A stretch of 64,000 bases of DNA from CTSoil-043 sp963821235. Its GTDB lineage: Bacteria; Chloroflexota; Limnocylindria; Limnocylindrales; CSP1-4. Below the pieces are notes generated by a model, which saw only the letters and a list, made by a program, of their open reading frames with translations, did no database searches and had not been told where the DNA came from. Shown one piece after another: positions 24,628-32,245 of this stretch. A program made the position numbers and the translations under genes. Location of the stretch: the NCBI GenBank assembly GCA_963821235.1, contig CAWGCS010000001.1, positions 2,418,001 to 2,482,000 of the forward strand, written 5' to 3'. Within the stretch, counting starts at the first letter, position 1. The number at the start of each line of letters is the position of its first letter.

Positions 24628-25131
24628 TCAGGCGGCAGGGGCGGTCGGCACGAAGGCACCGACCGCGATCATCAGAGCGACGCAGGCCACGGCCCCGACG
24701 AAGAGGAAGATCCCGAGCCGGAGCCGCAGCTGTCTGGCCGCGAGGTAGCTCGTGTTGCTGTCGCGCGCGCCGGCGAGCGATCGAGCCATCGACCGTCGGA
24801 AGGTGACCCGGTCGTGGTTGTCGGCGAGGTCGATGGCTCCTCGAAGGTCGGTCCCGTAGGACGCTCCCGAGCGGGGCCAGATCGCGAAGGCGAAGAAGCC
24901 AGCCGAGAGGATGGCCAGCGTGGCCGCGGCGACCGCGGCCACCCATCGCTCGGGTCGGTCGAAGTTGAGATCTCCGAAGATGCCGGCCACCCCGGTCACG
25001 CCGCCGATGACCCCCAGGAAGGCGGCGGCTCGCCCGTCGATCTCCGACGCCGTGACCATCTGCTGGTCGATCTGGCGACGGGCCTCGTCGATGACCCAGT
25101 CGGCGTTGGCGTAGACGTCGTCATCGGTCAT
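24628..25131 (-). CDS. Two-helix membrane protein, SLATT/Pycsar-TM-like (tentative)
   Basis: A 167-residue protein. An N-terminal cytoplasmic helix (DEARRQIDQQMVTASEIDGR) leads into AAAFLGVIGGVTGVAGIFGD, then two hydrophobic segments (about 40-85), a charged loop and a final membrane segment (about 138-162). A helix ending in 'D-x-R-A-x-x-L-L/F' next to paired membrane helices resembles SLATT and PycTM-like (DUF5706-type) effectors of nucleotide-signalled defence systems. I see no cyclase in the window, so the similarity may be only structural. ATG 25131 has a GAGG site. It lies between the DUF4332 gene and the proline-rich gene on the same strand. Confidence 0.5.
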   Translation of the reverse strand: MTDDDVYANADWVIDEARRQIDQQMVTASEIDGRAAAFLGVIGGVTGVAGIFGDLNFDRPERWVAAVAAATLAILSAGFFAFAIWPRSGASYGTDLRGAIDLADNHDRVTFRRSMARSLAGARDSNTSYLAARQLRLRLGIFLFVGAVACVALMIAVGAFVPTAPAA

Positions 25132-25257
25132 GGATCACCTCGCGCCTCTGGCCACAACCCTCTCTCCCAGTGTCCGGGTCTGGTGCAGGTCATCGGCCTC
25201 GGTCGACCCGGCGACGTCGGCGGCGAGCCCGGATCGCGAGACCTGGCAGACGGGTTC

Positions 25258-25746
25258 CTACGGCTCCACGATCCTCGGAAGACGCTTGGACTCCTCGATC
25301 CAGCGCGCGACGACCCTCGTCGACGGCGCCCGGCGAACGAGGCCCGGTCGGGTTGTCACGACCTCCTCGATGGTGGCGGCGAGCTTCTTCGCGTCGCGCC
25401 GGGAGAGCTCCGAAGTCGAGCCGACGCCAGCGGCCTCGAGCAGATCGGCGAACTCGGAGCCGATGCCCTTGACCCGCATCAGATCGGCGCGACTCACCCA
25501 GTCGAGGATCGTGCGGCCATCGATGCCGGTGGCCTCGGCGAGGGTCGCCCGGCCGGCCCGGGTCGCGCCCCTCCGAAGCAGCTGTACGTGGGTCTTCACG
25601 CCGGCCGCCCAGAGCCTCTCGCTGAACGCGGGTCCCACACCCTCGATGTCCCGACCCATCCCGCGACCAGAGAATCGGACATCGATGCTGGGCGGGTTCT
25701 CGGGGGGGTCCGTTGGCTCCGGCGGCGGCGGCTTCCTTGGGGTCAT
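25258..25746 (-). CDS. DUF4332 (helix-hairpin-helix-like) protein
   Basis: A 162-residue protein. After a proline-rich tail (MTPRKPPPPEPTDPPENPPS) come two related modules: IEGVGPAFSERLWAAGVKTH and MRVKGIGSEFADLLEAAGV, each with the G-x-G/P-x(3)-L hairpin of DUF4332/HhH domains. HhH units often bind DNA or protein; a role here is not established. It is the first gene of a three-gene run with the two-TM protein and the proline-rich protein, 126 bases upstream of the former. Confidence 0.78.
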   Translation of the reverse strand: MTPRKPPPPEPTDPPENPPSIDVRFSGRGMGRDIEGVGPAFSERLWAAGVKTHVQLLRRGATRAGRATLAEATGIDGRTILDWVSRADLMRVKGIGSEFADLLEAAGVGSTSELSRRDAKKLAATIEEVVTTRPGLVRRAPSTRVVARWIEESKRLPRIVEP

Positions 25747-25781
25747 CGGTGAGCCCCCCGCTCTCTGCCGGCTCGACGGCC

Positions 25782-25900
25782 GGTCACGCCATCGGCTCGG
25801 CGCGAGCCCGCTGGGGTGTGGACCACGCGGCAGCCTCCCATCAATCGGCTCACTATTGGACCCAGAACCCGCCTCTGGCGAGAGGCCAACGGCCCCAAGG
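25782..25900 (+). repeat. Interspersed repeat, copy C
   Basis: Aligns along its length with copy A (15522-15650) in the same orientation, at about 75% identity with small gaps. The 21 bp around GAGAGGCCAACGGCCCC are identical in both. It occupies most of the 299-base gap between the DUF4332 gene and the B3/B4 gene. Confidence 0.72.
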
Positions 25901-26033
25901 CGCGCTAGGTGGAGCCAGCCGGCCGAGGCGGGGTCGTCCTCCGTCCCGGGAGTAGGCGCCGGAGCCGCGACAACCGCCTGCCGCTCGCCCGCCGCTCCCC
26001 CCTCCACGCCGCGTGGACGGCCGCATGTCATGC

Positions 26034-26039
26034 GACACT
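26034..26039 (+). promoter_or_regulatory. -10 element of the B3/B4 gene (leaderless)
   Basis: GACACT ends 6 bases before the ATG at 26046; no ribosome-binding site lies between. Confidence 0.35.
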
Positions 26040-26045
26040 CAACGG

Positions 26046-26753
26046 ATGGCGCGCTTCCGCTACGACCCTGCGGTCCTGCAGCGCTTTCCGGACGTGGTCA
26101 GCGGCGTCATCCACGCAACCGGCGTCACGAATGGCCCCACGCCACCGGGCCTCGCCGAGGCGTTCCACGCCGAGTCGTTCGCCGTCCGCGCGCGTATTGG
26201 CGAGACGCCACTGAGCGAGCTGCCGACGTTGGCCGCGTGGCGCCGGGTCTTCCGCGGGTTCGGCGTCGACCCGACCCAGTACCGCTGCGCGGCCGAGGCC
26301 CTGCTCCGCCGTCTGACCAAGCAAGGCGAGCTACCTTCGATTAGCACGCTCGTGGACCTCGCGAACCTCGTGAGCATCAGGCACGCACTGCCCGTCGCAG
26401 TGTTCGATCAGCGGTTCGTGGTCCGCAGCACGACCGTCCGGTTCGCTCGCGGCGACGAGCGCTGGACGGACCTCGGCTCAAGTGCCGCGCAGCACCCCGA
26501 GCCGGGCGAGGTGATCTTCGCCGACGAAGCCGACGTGGTGAGGGCTCGCCGGTGGTGCTGGCGACAGAGTGCGGTGAGCGAAGCGCGCTCCGACACCACG
26601 GAGATCCTCGTCACGGTGGAAGGGCACCACAGGACAGCCTCGGACGACGTCGCCCGGGCCCTCGCTGAGCTGGAGTCGCACCTCGCCGCCTACGCCGGCC
26701 CGGACATCATCCGGGCCGCGATCCTGACCGCCCGCTCCCCGAGTTTCGAGTAG
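26046..26753 (+). CDS. B3/B4 tRNA-binding domain protein
   Basis: A 235-residue stand-alone B3/B4 domain, the fold of the PheRS beta subunit that edits or binds tRNA. Signatures include GVDPTQYRCAAEALLRRLTK, LPSISTLVDLANLVSIRHAL and the glycine-rich end strand. Such free-standing proteins are thought to hydrolyse mischarged aminoacyl-tRNA, but most are untested. ATG 26046 chosen, preceded by a possible -10 at leaderless spacing. The next gene follows almost directly. Confidence 0.85.
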   Translation: MARFRYDPAVLQRFPDVVSGVIHATGVTNGPTPPGLAEAFHAESFAVRARIGETPLSELPTLAAWRRVFRGFGVDPTQYRCAAEALLRRLTKQGELPSISTLVDLANLVSIRHALPVAVFDQRFVVRSTTVRFARGDERWTDLGSSAAQHPEPGEVIFADEADVVRARRWCWRQSAVSEARSDTTEILVTVEGHHRTASDDVARALAELESHLAAYAGPDIIRAAILTARSPSFE

Positions 26754-26785
26754 TGGGCAAGGAACGTCGTACTGGGGCGGCATCG

Positions 26786-27316
26786 ATGGTCGAACCTCCC
26801 GCCCTCCGCCCGCCCGGACCCCCCGATGCCCCGGCGGTTGCCGAGCTTCACTACCGCAGCTGGATTGCCACCTACGGTCCCCTGCTGCCGCGAGACCAGG
26901 CAGCACGCCTGACGCTGGCCGAGCGCGTCGAACACTGGGAACGGCTCCTCAGCGAGCACTCTGCCGATCGCGGGTCGCTTGTGGCCGAACGAGAGGGCCG
27001 GATCGTCGGGCTCGTGGAGTGGGAGATCGGACCCGATGGTGACCCGGCCGTCGGCGAGGTCCACGCGATCCACGTCGCCCCCGAAGATCGCGGCCGCGGA
27101 ACTGGCAAGGTCCTCCTGGTCGCGGCGGTCCAGGCGATGCACTCGCTCGGAGTGCGCCGCGCGGTCCTCTGGGTTCTCGAAGGCAACACGACGGCCCGGC
27201 GCTTCTACGAGCGCCAAGGGTGGGTGTCGGATGGCACCCGCATCGAGCGGTCCCTCGGAGGCTTCGCGGACTTCCCGACCGTGATCGAGATCCGCTACGC
27301 CCTCGACGTCGCGTGA
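26786..27316 (+). CDS. GNAT family N-acetyltransferase
   Basis: A 176-residue acetyltransferase. Motif A (IHVAPEDRGRGTGKVLLVAA, about residues 88-107) with R-G-x-G-T-G-K binds acetyl-CoA, and motif B (VLEGNTTARRFYERQGWVSD) ends the fold. I chose ATG 26786; GTG 26753, which overlaps the stop of the B3/B4 gene by one base, is possible. It probably shares a transcript with that gene. Substrate unknown. Confidence 0.88.
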   Translation: MVEPPALRPPGPPDAPAVAELHYRSWIATYGPLLPRDQAARLTLAERVEHWERLLSEHSADRGSLVAEREGRIVGLVEWEIGPDGDPAVGEVHAIHVAPEDRGRGTGKVLLVAAVQAMHSLGVRRAVLWVLEGNTTARRFYERQGWVSDGTRIERSLGGFADFPTVIEIRYALDVA

Positions 27317-27530
27317 CCTTGCGAGGCGCCACCCTCACGCTGCGCACGCCGCCCGAGCAGGTGGCCAGCGAGCTTGCGTGACCGCATGAGTCCCGGCGCT
27401 GCCGCGCCGCCCGCGCGAACCCTCAACTTGCCCTGGCTGCGACTGGGGGCATCCGACAAGCGGCTGGGGGATCGCCGACAATGGGACGCGATGGACACAG
27501 GCCTTCCTCGCTGGGCCGGTCCAGGGGGCG

Positions 27531-27983
27531 GTGAACGATGGTGAGGGCAGCATCCCGGTGACTGGGGCCATTGGTGGAGCTGGTCTCGAAATCGGGGGCG
27601 GCATCGCCGGCGTCGAGGCCGTCGGCCGCTTCACCAACTGTGCGGGGCCCACCGAGTATCTCGTTGTCACCGGCGCCGAGCTGGTCGTCCTGGGCACGGA
27701 CGGGCTGCTCGCGACGGCGGGCGCCCAGACCACCCTTGGTGGCTTCGATCCGTGTGAGCCCTGGATCCTTCAGCTCGGCTGGACAGCCTACGGGCAGCGC
27801 TCGATCAAAGCCTGGCAGGCCACCGAGCCCGAGCCCGAGGTGGGTCTCGTCGTCGACCAGGTCTACTACCCCCAGAGCGGCCCAGACACATTGCGCCTCT
27901 TCACCCTCCCCGTATTCGGAGCCGGCGAGAATGACGCCGTGCTGATCGACCTCCTCAATGTCGACGTAGAGGGGCAGACATGA
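27531..27983 (+). CDS. Hypothetical protein of the lipoprotein cassette (orfX)
   Basis: A 150-residue protein I do not recognise. The N-terminal third is Gly/Ile/Val-rich (TGAIGGAGLEIGGGIAGVEA), followed by a segment with two Cys (FTNCAGPTEY, FDPCEPWILQLGWTAYGQRS) and a C-terminal beta-rich part ending VLIDLLNVDVEGQT. It looks like a small beta domain. The GTG start has no proper ribosome-binding site and the real start may be upstream; a 17-codon ATG frame with a -10-like GACAAT lies at 27491. Its stop overlaps an ATG of the lipoprotein gene (ATGA), so the two are coupled. Decayed copies occur at 29.5 and 30.3 kb. Confidence 0.6.
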   Translation: MNDGEGSIPVTGAIGGAGLEIGGGIAGVEAVGRFTNCAGPTEYLVVTGAELVVLGTDGLLATAGAQTTLGGFDPCEPWILQLGWTAYGQRSIKAWQATEPEPEVGLVVDQVYYPQSGPDTLRLFTLPVFGAGENDAVLIDLLNVDVEGQT

Positions 27984-28003
27984 CCAGAAGAGGAACCCCG
28001 ACG

Positions 28004-28390
28004 ATGATCGGCGAGCCTGTTCACGGGCGGCGATCCCGGCGACGAGCAGCGGGCCGACGCTGGGCGATCGCGATCGTGGCCGCTGTGGCCCTTCTCGTGG
28101 CGGCCTGCGGGCCTGATTCGGGGATCCGAGGCATCGTGATCACCAACAGCACGGAAGAGATCGTTCGGGTCACCTACGTGGTGGACGGGGTGGAGCGGCA
28201 CCTGGAGGGCGAGCGCTACGGCGACACCGTTCGCGACGGCAACAGCGCCGTCTACGAGTTCGATCTCTTCGACGCCTACAACTCCAAGCGATGCACGACC
28301 GGCGACATCGTCGTCCGCACGCTCAAGGGCCGCGAGGTCAAGCGCCTCCCTCCGCCGGTCTGCAACGGTACCCATATTGGACTCCACTAG
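28004..28390 (+). CDS. Small cassette lipoprotein, copy 1
   Basis: A 128-residue secreted lipoprotein. Basic n-region (MIGEPVHGRRSRRR), hydrophobic core, lipobox VAAC (Cys35) then GPDSG. Mature part: TNSTEEIVRVTYVVDGVERH, FDAYNSKRCTTGDIVVRTL, GREVKRLPPPVCNG. The two mature cysteines are conserved in all four paralogues. ATG 28004 is preceded by AGAGGAA and this start is conserved in copies 2 and 3; ATG 27980, overlapping the orfX stop, is the alternative. Function unknown; a surface or cell-envelope role is inferred from lipidation. Confidence 0.75.
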   Translation: MIGEPVHGRRSRRRAAGRRWAIAIVAAVALLVAACGPDSGIRGIVITNSTEEIVRVTYVVDGVERHLEGERYGDTVRDGNSAVYEFDLFDAYNSKRCTTGDIVVRTLKGREVKRLPPPVCNGTHIGLH

Positions 28391-28515
28391 CGGACCGGGC
28401 ATGGGTGGAGCCGATCGACTCCGGGTGCACCCCGGGTGTGGGTCCTCGCTTGGGAGAGCGGCACGGATGGCGAGAGGGGTCTTGGCGCCGTCGATCCGGG
28501 CTGCCGTGCTCGTCC

Positions 28516-28566
28516 AGGCCGTCCTGCCGCAGACGGCGGTGCGCCCGCGGGGCACGATCCGGCAGC
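28516..28566 (+). repeat. Downstream flank of the lipoprotein cassette, copy 1
   Basis: Non-coding sequence after copy 1 beginning AGGCCGTCCTG and ending GGCACGATCCGGCA. It matches 30749-30792 after copy 3 with a few changes, showing that the duplicated unit extended past the lipoprotein gene. Confidence 0.6.
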
Positions 28567-28574
28567 CTGCCACC

Positions 28575-28580
28575 TAGACT
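28575..28580 (+). promoter_or_regulatory. -10 element of the NERD gene (leaderless)
   Basis: TAGACT ends 8 bases before the ATG at 28589, with no ribosome-binding site between. Confidence 0.45.
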
Positions 28581-28588
28581 CACCAGCC

Positions 28589-29437
28589 ATGAGTCCAGAG
28601 TCGCCGCAGCCCGGGACAGCGGGAACCGGGCCCAGGCGCCTGCGCCTGCGCTATTCCGGCACCTGCGTCCTCTGTGGAGCGGCGCTGGCCAGGGGTGCCG
28701 AGGCCCTGTATGACCCGGCGTCCAAGACCGTCCGCTGTGTCCCCTGCCCCGTCGCGGGCGCTGGCCCGACGGACGAGCCGATCGAACTCGGCGTCGCCGG
28801 CGGATCGACGACGCGCGAGTACGACCTTCGCCGGGCGCGCCGGGCGGCGAGGATCACGGGTCGCTTCGGCCACCGGCTCGGCGGCCTGATCCTCGGCCTC
28901 ACCGACGAACCCCAGTCGACCCGCGCCTGGGCGCAGGGCGCCCGCGGCGAGGAGGAGCTCGCCGCATGGCTCGCCACGATCCCCGGCGTCACGGTGCTCC
29001 ACGATCGCCGGGCGCCTGGCACCCCCGCCAACATCGACCACCTCGTTGTCGCCCCGGCGGGCGTGTTCGTCGTCGACGCCAAGCTGTATGGGGGCCGGAT
29101 CGAGGTCCGCGACGTGGGCGGCTTCTTCCGGACCGACCTGCGCCTCTACGTCGGCGGCCGGGACCACTCGAAGCTAGCCGAGGCGATGGCCTGGCAGGTG
29201 ACCGCGGTCGAGCGGGCACTCCAGGCAGCTGCCCGCGAGGCCATGCCGCCTATCACGCCGGTGCTCTGCTTCATCAAGGGTGACTTGCCGTGGTTCCGGC
29301 CGCCGGACTCCTATCGTGGCGTCCGGCTCGAGTCCGAGCGCTCGATCCGAACGCTCGTCACCGGGGCGCAGGTGCTGGATGGGGCGGCCGTTGAGCGGCT
29401 CGCGCGCATCCTCGCGACCGCCTTCCCGCCGAGGTAG
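28589..29437 (+). CDS. NERD domain protein with N-terminal zinc-ribbon-like motif
   Basis: A 282-residue protein. Two Cys pairs near the N-terminus (GTCVLCGAALARG and VRCVPCPVAG, about residues 23-60) could bind zinc. A NERD (nuclease-related) domain follows from about residue 115: ARGEEELAAWLATIPGVTVL, NIDHLVVAPAGVFVVDAKLY, with the D...D-x-K pattern of the endonuclease-like core. NERD proteins are suspected DNA nucleases; activity here is unproven. It sits between copies 1 and 2 of the lipoprotein cassette and has its own -10 at leaderless spacing. Confidence 0.8.
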   Translation: MSPESPQPGTAGTGPRRLRLRYSGTCVLCGAALARGAEALYDPASKTVRCVPCPVAGAGPTDEPIELGVAGGSTTREYDLRRARRAARITGRFGHRLGGLILGLTDEPQSTRAWAQGARGEEELAAWLATIPGVTVLHDRRAPGTPANIDHLVVAPAGVFVVDAKLYGGRIEVRDVGGFFRTDLRLYVGGRDHSKLAEAMAWQVTAVERALQAAAREAMPPITPVLCFIKGDLPWFRPPDSYRGVRLESERSIRTLVTGAQVLDGAAVERLARILATAFPPR

Positions 29438-29504
29438 CCATGCCGGGTGTCTGGTCCGCCCCTTGCATGGGAGCGGATCGCCGGCGGGTCAGGCATCCCG
29501 CGCG

Positions 29505-29790
29505 ACAGGCCCACCGGCTGCTCGCAACGGTTGGCGCACCGACCGCCCTCGCTGGCTTCCACCCGTGCGAGCCATGGATCCTCCAGCTCAGCTGGACAGA
29601 CTACTGGCAGCGCTCCATCCAGAGCCTGGCAGGCCACTGAGCCCGAGCCCGAGGTCGGTCTCGTCATCGACCAGCTCTACTATCCCCAGACCGGCCCAAG
29701 CACACTGGCCTCTTCACTCTCCCTGTATTCGGAGCCGGTCAGAATGACGCCGTGATGATCGATCTCATCAATATGGAAGCGCAGAGACAG
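29505..29790 (+). pseudogene. orfX pseudogene, cassette copy 2
   Basis: DNA aligning with the second half of orfX (27531-27983). The reading starts LLATVGAPTALAGFHPCEPW as in orfX, then a one-base insertion near 29620 leads to an early stop (TGA about 29638-29640). The homologous sequence continues in another frame (PEPEVGLVIDQLYYPQTGP) until a one-base deletion near 29705. The N-terminal half is replaced by unrelated sequence. It lies just upstream of the copy 2 lipoprotein. Confidence 0.75.
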
Positions 29791-29816
29791 AGACGACCAT
29801 GACAGGAACCCGGTCG

Positions 29817-30209
29817 ATGATCGGTGATCGGAGCGGCGGGCGGCGGTCCCGGCGACGACGACTGTCACTACCTCGGGTGATGGCCATCCTGGCCGCCGTG
29901 GCCCTCCTCGTGGCAGCCTGCGGGCCTGACCGAGGAGGTGCGGTGGGAGTCGGCCTGGTCAATCGGACGGGGACCACGGTGCGGGTCACCTACGCCGTGG
30001 ACGGCGTCGAGCGCCAGCTGCAGGGCGAGCCCGGCGGCGACACCATCCCGAACGGGAGAAGCGCCGAGTACAGGCTGGGCCTCGTCGTCGCCGCGGACGA
30101 TCCCATGCACTGCACGGCCGGTGACATCGTCATCCGGACACTCGACGGTCGCGAGGTCGACCGCATTCCACCTCCGGTCTGCTACGGGAACTGGCTGGCC
30201 CTGGAGTAG
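29817..30209 (+). CDS. Small cassette lipoprotein, copy 2
   Basis: A 130-residue lipoprotein, diverged from copy 1 but with the same plan: MIGDRSGGRRSRRRR n-region, lipobox VAAC (Cys35), VRVTYAVDGVERQLQGE, the Cys segment MHCTAGDIVIRTLDGREVDR and IPPPVCYGNWLALE. ATG 29817 is preceded by AGGAA as in copy 1; ATG 29799 is also possible. Its frame is intact although the orfX copy upstream is broken, so selection seems to act on the lipoprotein. Confidence 0.75.
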   Translation: MIGDRSGGRRSRRRRLSLPRVMAILAAVALLVAACGPDRGGAVGVGLVNRTGTTVRVTYAVDGVERQLQGEPGGDTIPNGRSAEYRLGLVVAADDPMHCTAGDIVIRTLDGREVDRIPPPVCYGNWLALE

Positions 30210-30271
30210 CGGGCGAGTCGGTCGATCTGGCGTGCACCTCGACCACGGGTGGCTCGCCTTCGCGACAGCCG

Positions 30272-30304
30272 GTTCCTCATCGACCTCCTCGACGTCGACG
30301 TAGA
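30272..30304 (+). pseudogene. orfX remnant, cassette copy 3
   Basis: Only the last about 11 codons of orfX survive (FLIDLLDVDVE, compare VLIDLLNVDVE in orfX), in the equivalent position just before the copy 3 lipoprotein. The rest has been deleted. Confidence 0.6.
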
Positions 30305-30337
30305 GTGATCAGACATGACCACGAGAGAACCCCGACG

Positions 30338-30721
30338 ATGATCGGCGAGCCTCGCAGGCCGCGATCCCGGCAACGAGCACCGGGCCGACGCTGGGCGGTC
30401 GCGATCATGGCCGCCGTGGCCCTCCTCGTGGCGGCCTGCGGGCCTGATTCAGGGATCCAAGGCATCGGGTTCAGCAACGTCACGGGCGAGACGGTTCGGG
30501 TCACCTACGTGGTGGACGGCGTGGAGCGCCACCTGGAAGGGGAGCGTTACGGCGACACCATCCGCGATGGCTACAGCGCCGGATACGACTTCGATCTCTT
30601 CGACGCCTACAACTCGAAGCGATGCACGACCGGCGACATCATCGTCCGCACGCTCAAGGGCCGCGAGGTCAAGCGTCTGCCTCCGCCGGTCTGCAACGGA
30701 GCCCATATCGGACTCCACTAG
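30338..30721 (+). CDS. Small cassette lipoprotein, copy 3
   Basis: A 127-residue lipoprotein very similar to copy 1: MIGEPRRPRSRQR n-region, lipobox VAAC (Cys34), VRVTYVVDGVERHLEGERYG, SKRCTTGDIIVRTLKGREVK and RLPPPVCNGAHIGLH. The ATG equivalent to 27980 of copy 1 is out of frame here through a one-base change, which supports the MIG start. GTG 30305 is an in-frame alternative. A hairpin and the tRNA-Val gene lie downstream. Confidence 0.75.
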   Translation: MIGEPRRPRSRQRAPGRRWAVAIMAAVALLVAACGPDSGIQGIGFSNVTGETVRVTYVVDGVERHLEGERYGDTIRDGYSAGYDFDLFDAYNSKRCTTGDIIVRTLKGREVKRLPPPVCNGAHIGLH

Positions 30722-30748
30722 CGAGCCAGCGTCCGCGAAGGCGGTCGA

Positions 30749-30792
30749 AGGCCGTCCTGCGCAGACGGCCGTACCAGGGGCACGATCCGGCA
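30749..30792 (+). repeat. Downstream flank of the lipoprotein cassette, copy 3
   Basis: Matches 28516-28566 after copy 1 (AAGGCCGTCCTG ... GGCACGATCCGGCA) with small gaps; part of the duplicated segment. Confidence 0.6.
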
Positions 30793-30809
30793 ACAGAAGA
30801 GGCCGAGAG

Positions 30810-30826
30810 GCGAGGATCCTCCTCGC
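30810..30826. terminator. Short hairpin between the lipoprotein array and tRNA-Val
   Basis: GCGAGGA (30810-30816) pairs with TCCTCGC (30820-30826) around a 3-base loop. It lies between convergent units and could end transcripts from either side. Confidence 0.4.
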
Positions 30827-30852
30827 GCTCCCAGCCTCCATCGAGGTCACGA

Positions 30853-30929
30853 TGGTGGGCGATACTGGGCTCGAACCAGTGACCTCACGGATGTGAACCG
30901 TGCGCTCTGACCGACTGAGCTAATCGCCC
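30853..30929 (-). tRNA. tRNA-Val (anticodon CAC)
   Basis: On the minus strand: acceptor GGGCGAT pairs with ATCGCCC, D-arm GCTC/GAGC, anticodon stem CACGG/CCGTG with loop TTCACAT (anticodon CAC, reading GUG), T-arm ACTGG-TTCGAGC-CCAGT. The 3' ACCA is encoded (30853-30856). All arms pair. A -10 box lies 10 bases upstream. Confidence 0.97.
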
Positions 30930-30938
30930 GCGGAGGGG

Positions 30939-30944
30939 AGTATA
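30939..30944 (-). promoter_or_regulatory. -10 element of tRNA-Val
   Basis: TATACT on the minus strand, 9 bases before the tRNA 5' end. The surrounding CGGTATACTCCCC is identical to the -10 region in front of ftsZ. Confidence 0.6.
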
Positions 30945-31036
30945 CCGTCCCGTCCGGGGGAACCTCGACCGCCCGGTCCACGCACTCGGCGCGCCGCGGC
31001 TCGGGCGCCCGGCAGGTCGACCCGGCAGGCCCGAGG

Positions 31037-32245
31037 TCAGCCCCGGTCGTCGAGCCAGCCGACCCGCCAGACGCGCCACAGCGCCGCGGGATCGCTGAGC
31101 GGGTCGCCGTGGACGAGGACCAGGTCGGCCGGGCCGCCCTCGCGCAGGCGCCCCGCGTCCGGCTCGCCGAGGAGCTCGCCGCCCCGAAGGGTCGCCGACG
31201 CGAGCGCCTCCCACGGCTCGAGGCCGGCCCCGACCAGCGCCTCCACCTCCCAGGCGAGCTGGTTCGCCCGGGTCGAGCCGCCCCCGAAGTCCGTCCCGGT
31301 CGCGATCCGGACACCCGCCGCCCGGGCCAGCCTGATGCTCTCCTCCGCCCGCTCGCGCCGCGCCGCGATCCGGGCCCGGCCCCCGGGCTCGGCGAAGCGC
31401 GGCAGGCGGGTCGTCTGGCCGAACGACTCCCAGGAGCGGAAGACGGCCAGGGTCGAGACGAGGAGAGTGCCCCGGCGAGCCATCTCCGCCGCCACGTCGG
31501 CGTCCAGCTCGAAGCCGTGCTCGATCGCGTCGACGCCACCGGACACCCCGACCCTGGTCCCGTCGAGGTTGCCGGCGTGGGCTGTCACCCGCGCCCCGCG
31601 CCCGTGGACGAGGGCGACGACCCGCTCGACCTCCCCGACCGTCCAGGGGCTGACGCCGGGCTCCGGTCCGTCCAGGTAGAGCTTCACGAGGTCGGCGCCC
31701 TCGTCGAGCTGCCCGGCGGCGGCCGCCACGAGCGCGTCGGCGTCGTCCACGGCGATCGTCCGCGACGTGGCCAGGGTGCCCCGCCACATGAGCCAGGTGC
31801 CGGCGGCCCGGATGTACGGGGCCTCGGGGCGGCCGCGCCAGCGCTCCCGGACGGCGAGGGCCAGCGCCCGGGGCGCCTCGGACCCGGGTCCCTCCACGCG
31901 CGGCGAGCCGACGTCGCGGATCCAGCGGACGCCGGCCCGGCCGAGGAGGCGCGCGTTCTGCTCGGCCGCTTCCAGGAGATCCTCGACGGGATCCTCGATC
32001 CGGGCGATCCAGGCGGCCCCGCCGGGGAGGGTGACGTGGGCGTGCGCGTCGACGAGGCCCGGGACGATCGTCGAGCCCTGCGCGTCGACGAGGCGCAGGC
32101 GCTCCCTGGGCGCCACGGGTCCCTCGTCGTCGGCCGGGCGGATCCAGGCGATCCGGCCGTCGCGGACGAGGACGCTGACGTCGAGCCGGAGGCGATCCGA
32201 CGTCCCGTCGGCCAGCGCGGCGCGGCGGTAGAGAGTGGCCGTCAC
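31037..32245 (-). CDS. Amidohydrolase family metal-dependent hydrolase
   Basis: A 402-residue TIM-barrel amidohydrolase of the imidazolonepropionase/prolidase-like branch. Metal ligands are visible: H-x-H in GLVDAHAHVTLPGG, the carboxylated-lysine position in ADLVKLYLDG, His in RVTAHAGNLDG and AIEHGFELD, and Asp in GTDFGGGSTR. The C-terminal beta-sandwich piece (REGGPADLVLVHGDPLSDPA) is present. Substrate unknown (a cyclic amide or dipeptide is usual). GTG 32245 overlaps the upstream stop (GTGA), so it is the last gene of the yggS-yggT-yggU run. Confidence 0.88.
   Translation of the reverse strand: MTATLYRRAALADGTSDRLRLDVSVLVRDGRIAWIRPADDEGPVAPRERLRLVDAQGSTIVPGLVDAHAHVTLPGGAAWIARIEDPVEDLLEAAEQNARLLGRAGVRWIRDVGSPRVEGPGSEAPRALALAVRERWRGRPEAPYIRAAGTWLMWRGTLATSRTIAVDDADALVAAAAGQLDEGADLVKLYLDGPEPGVSPWTVGEVERVVALVHGRGARVTAHAGNLDGTRVGVSGGVDAIEHGFELDADVAAEMARRGTLLVSTLAVFRSWESFGQTTRLPRFAEPGGRARIAARRERAEESIRLARAAGVRIATGTDFGGGSTRANQLAWEVEALVGAGLEPWEALASATLRGGELLGEPDAGRLREGGPADLVLVHGDPLSDPAALWRVWRVGWLDDRG

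Noticed and set aside
27491..27544. 17-codon ATG frame with a GACAAT at leaderless spacing before orfX
   Set aside because: May be a leader peptide or may mark the true promoter of orfX, but the peptide has no features and is not in frame with orfX.
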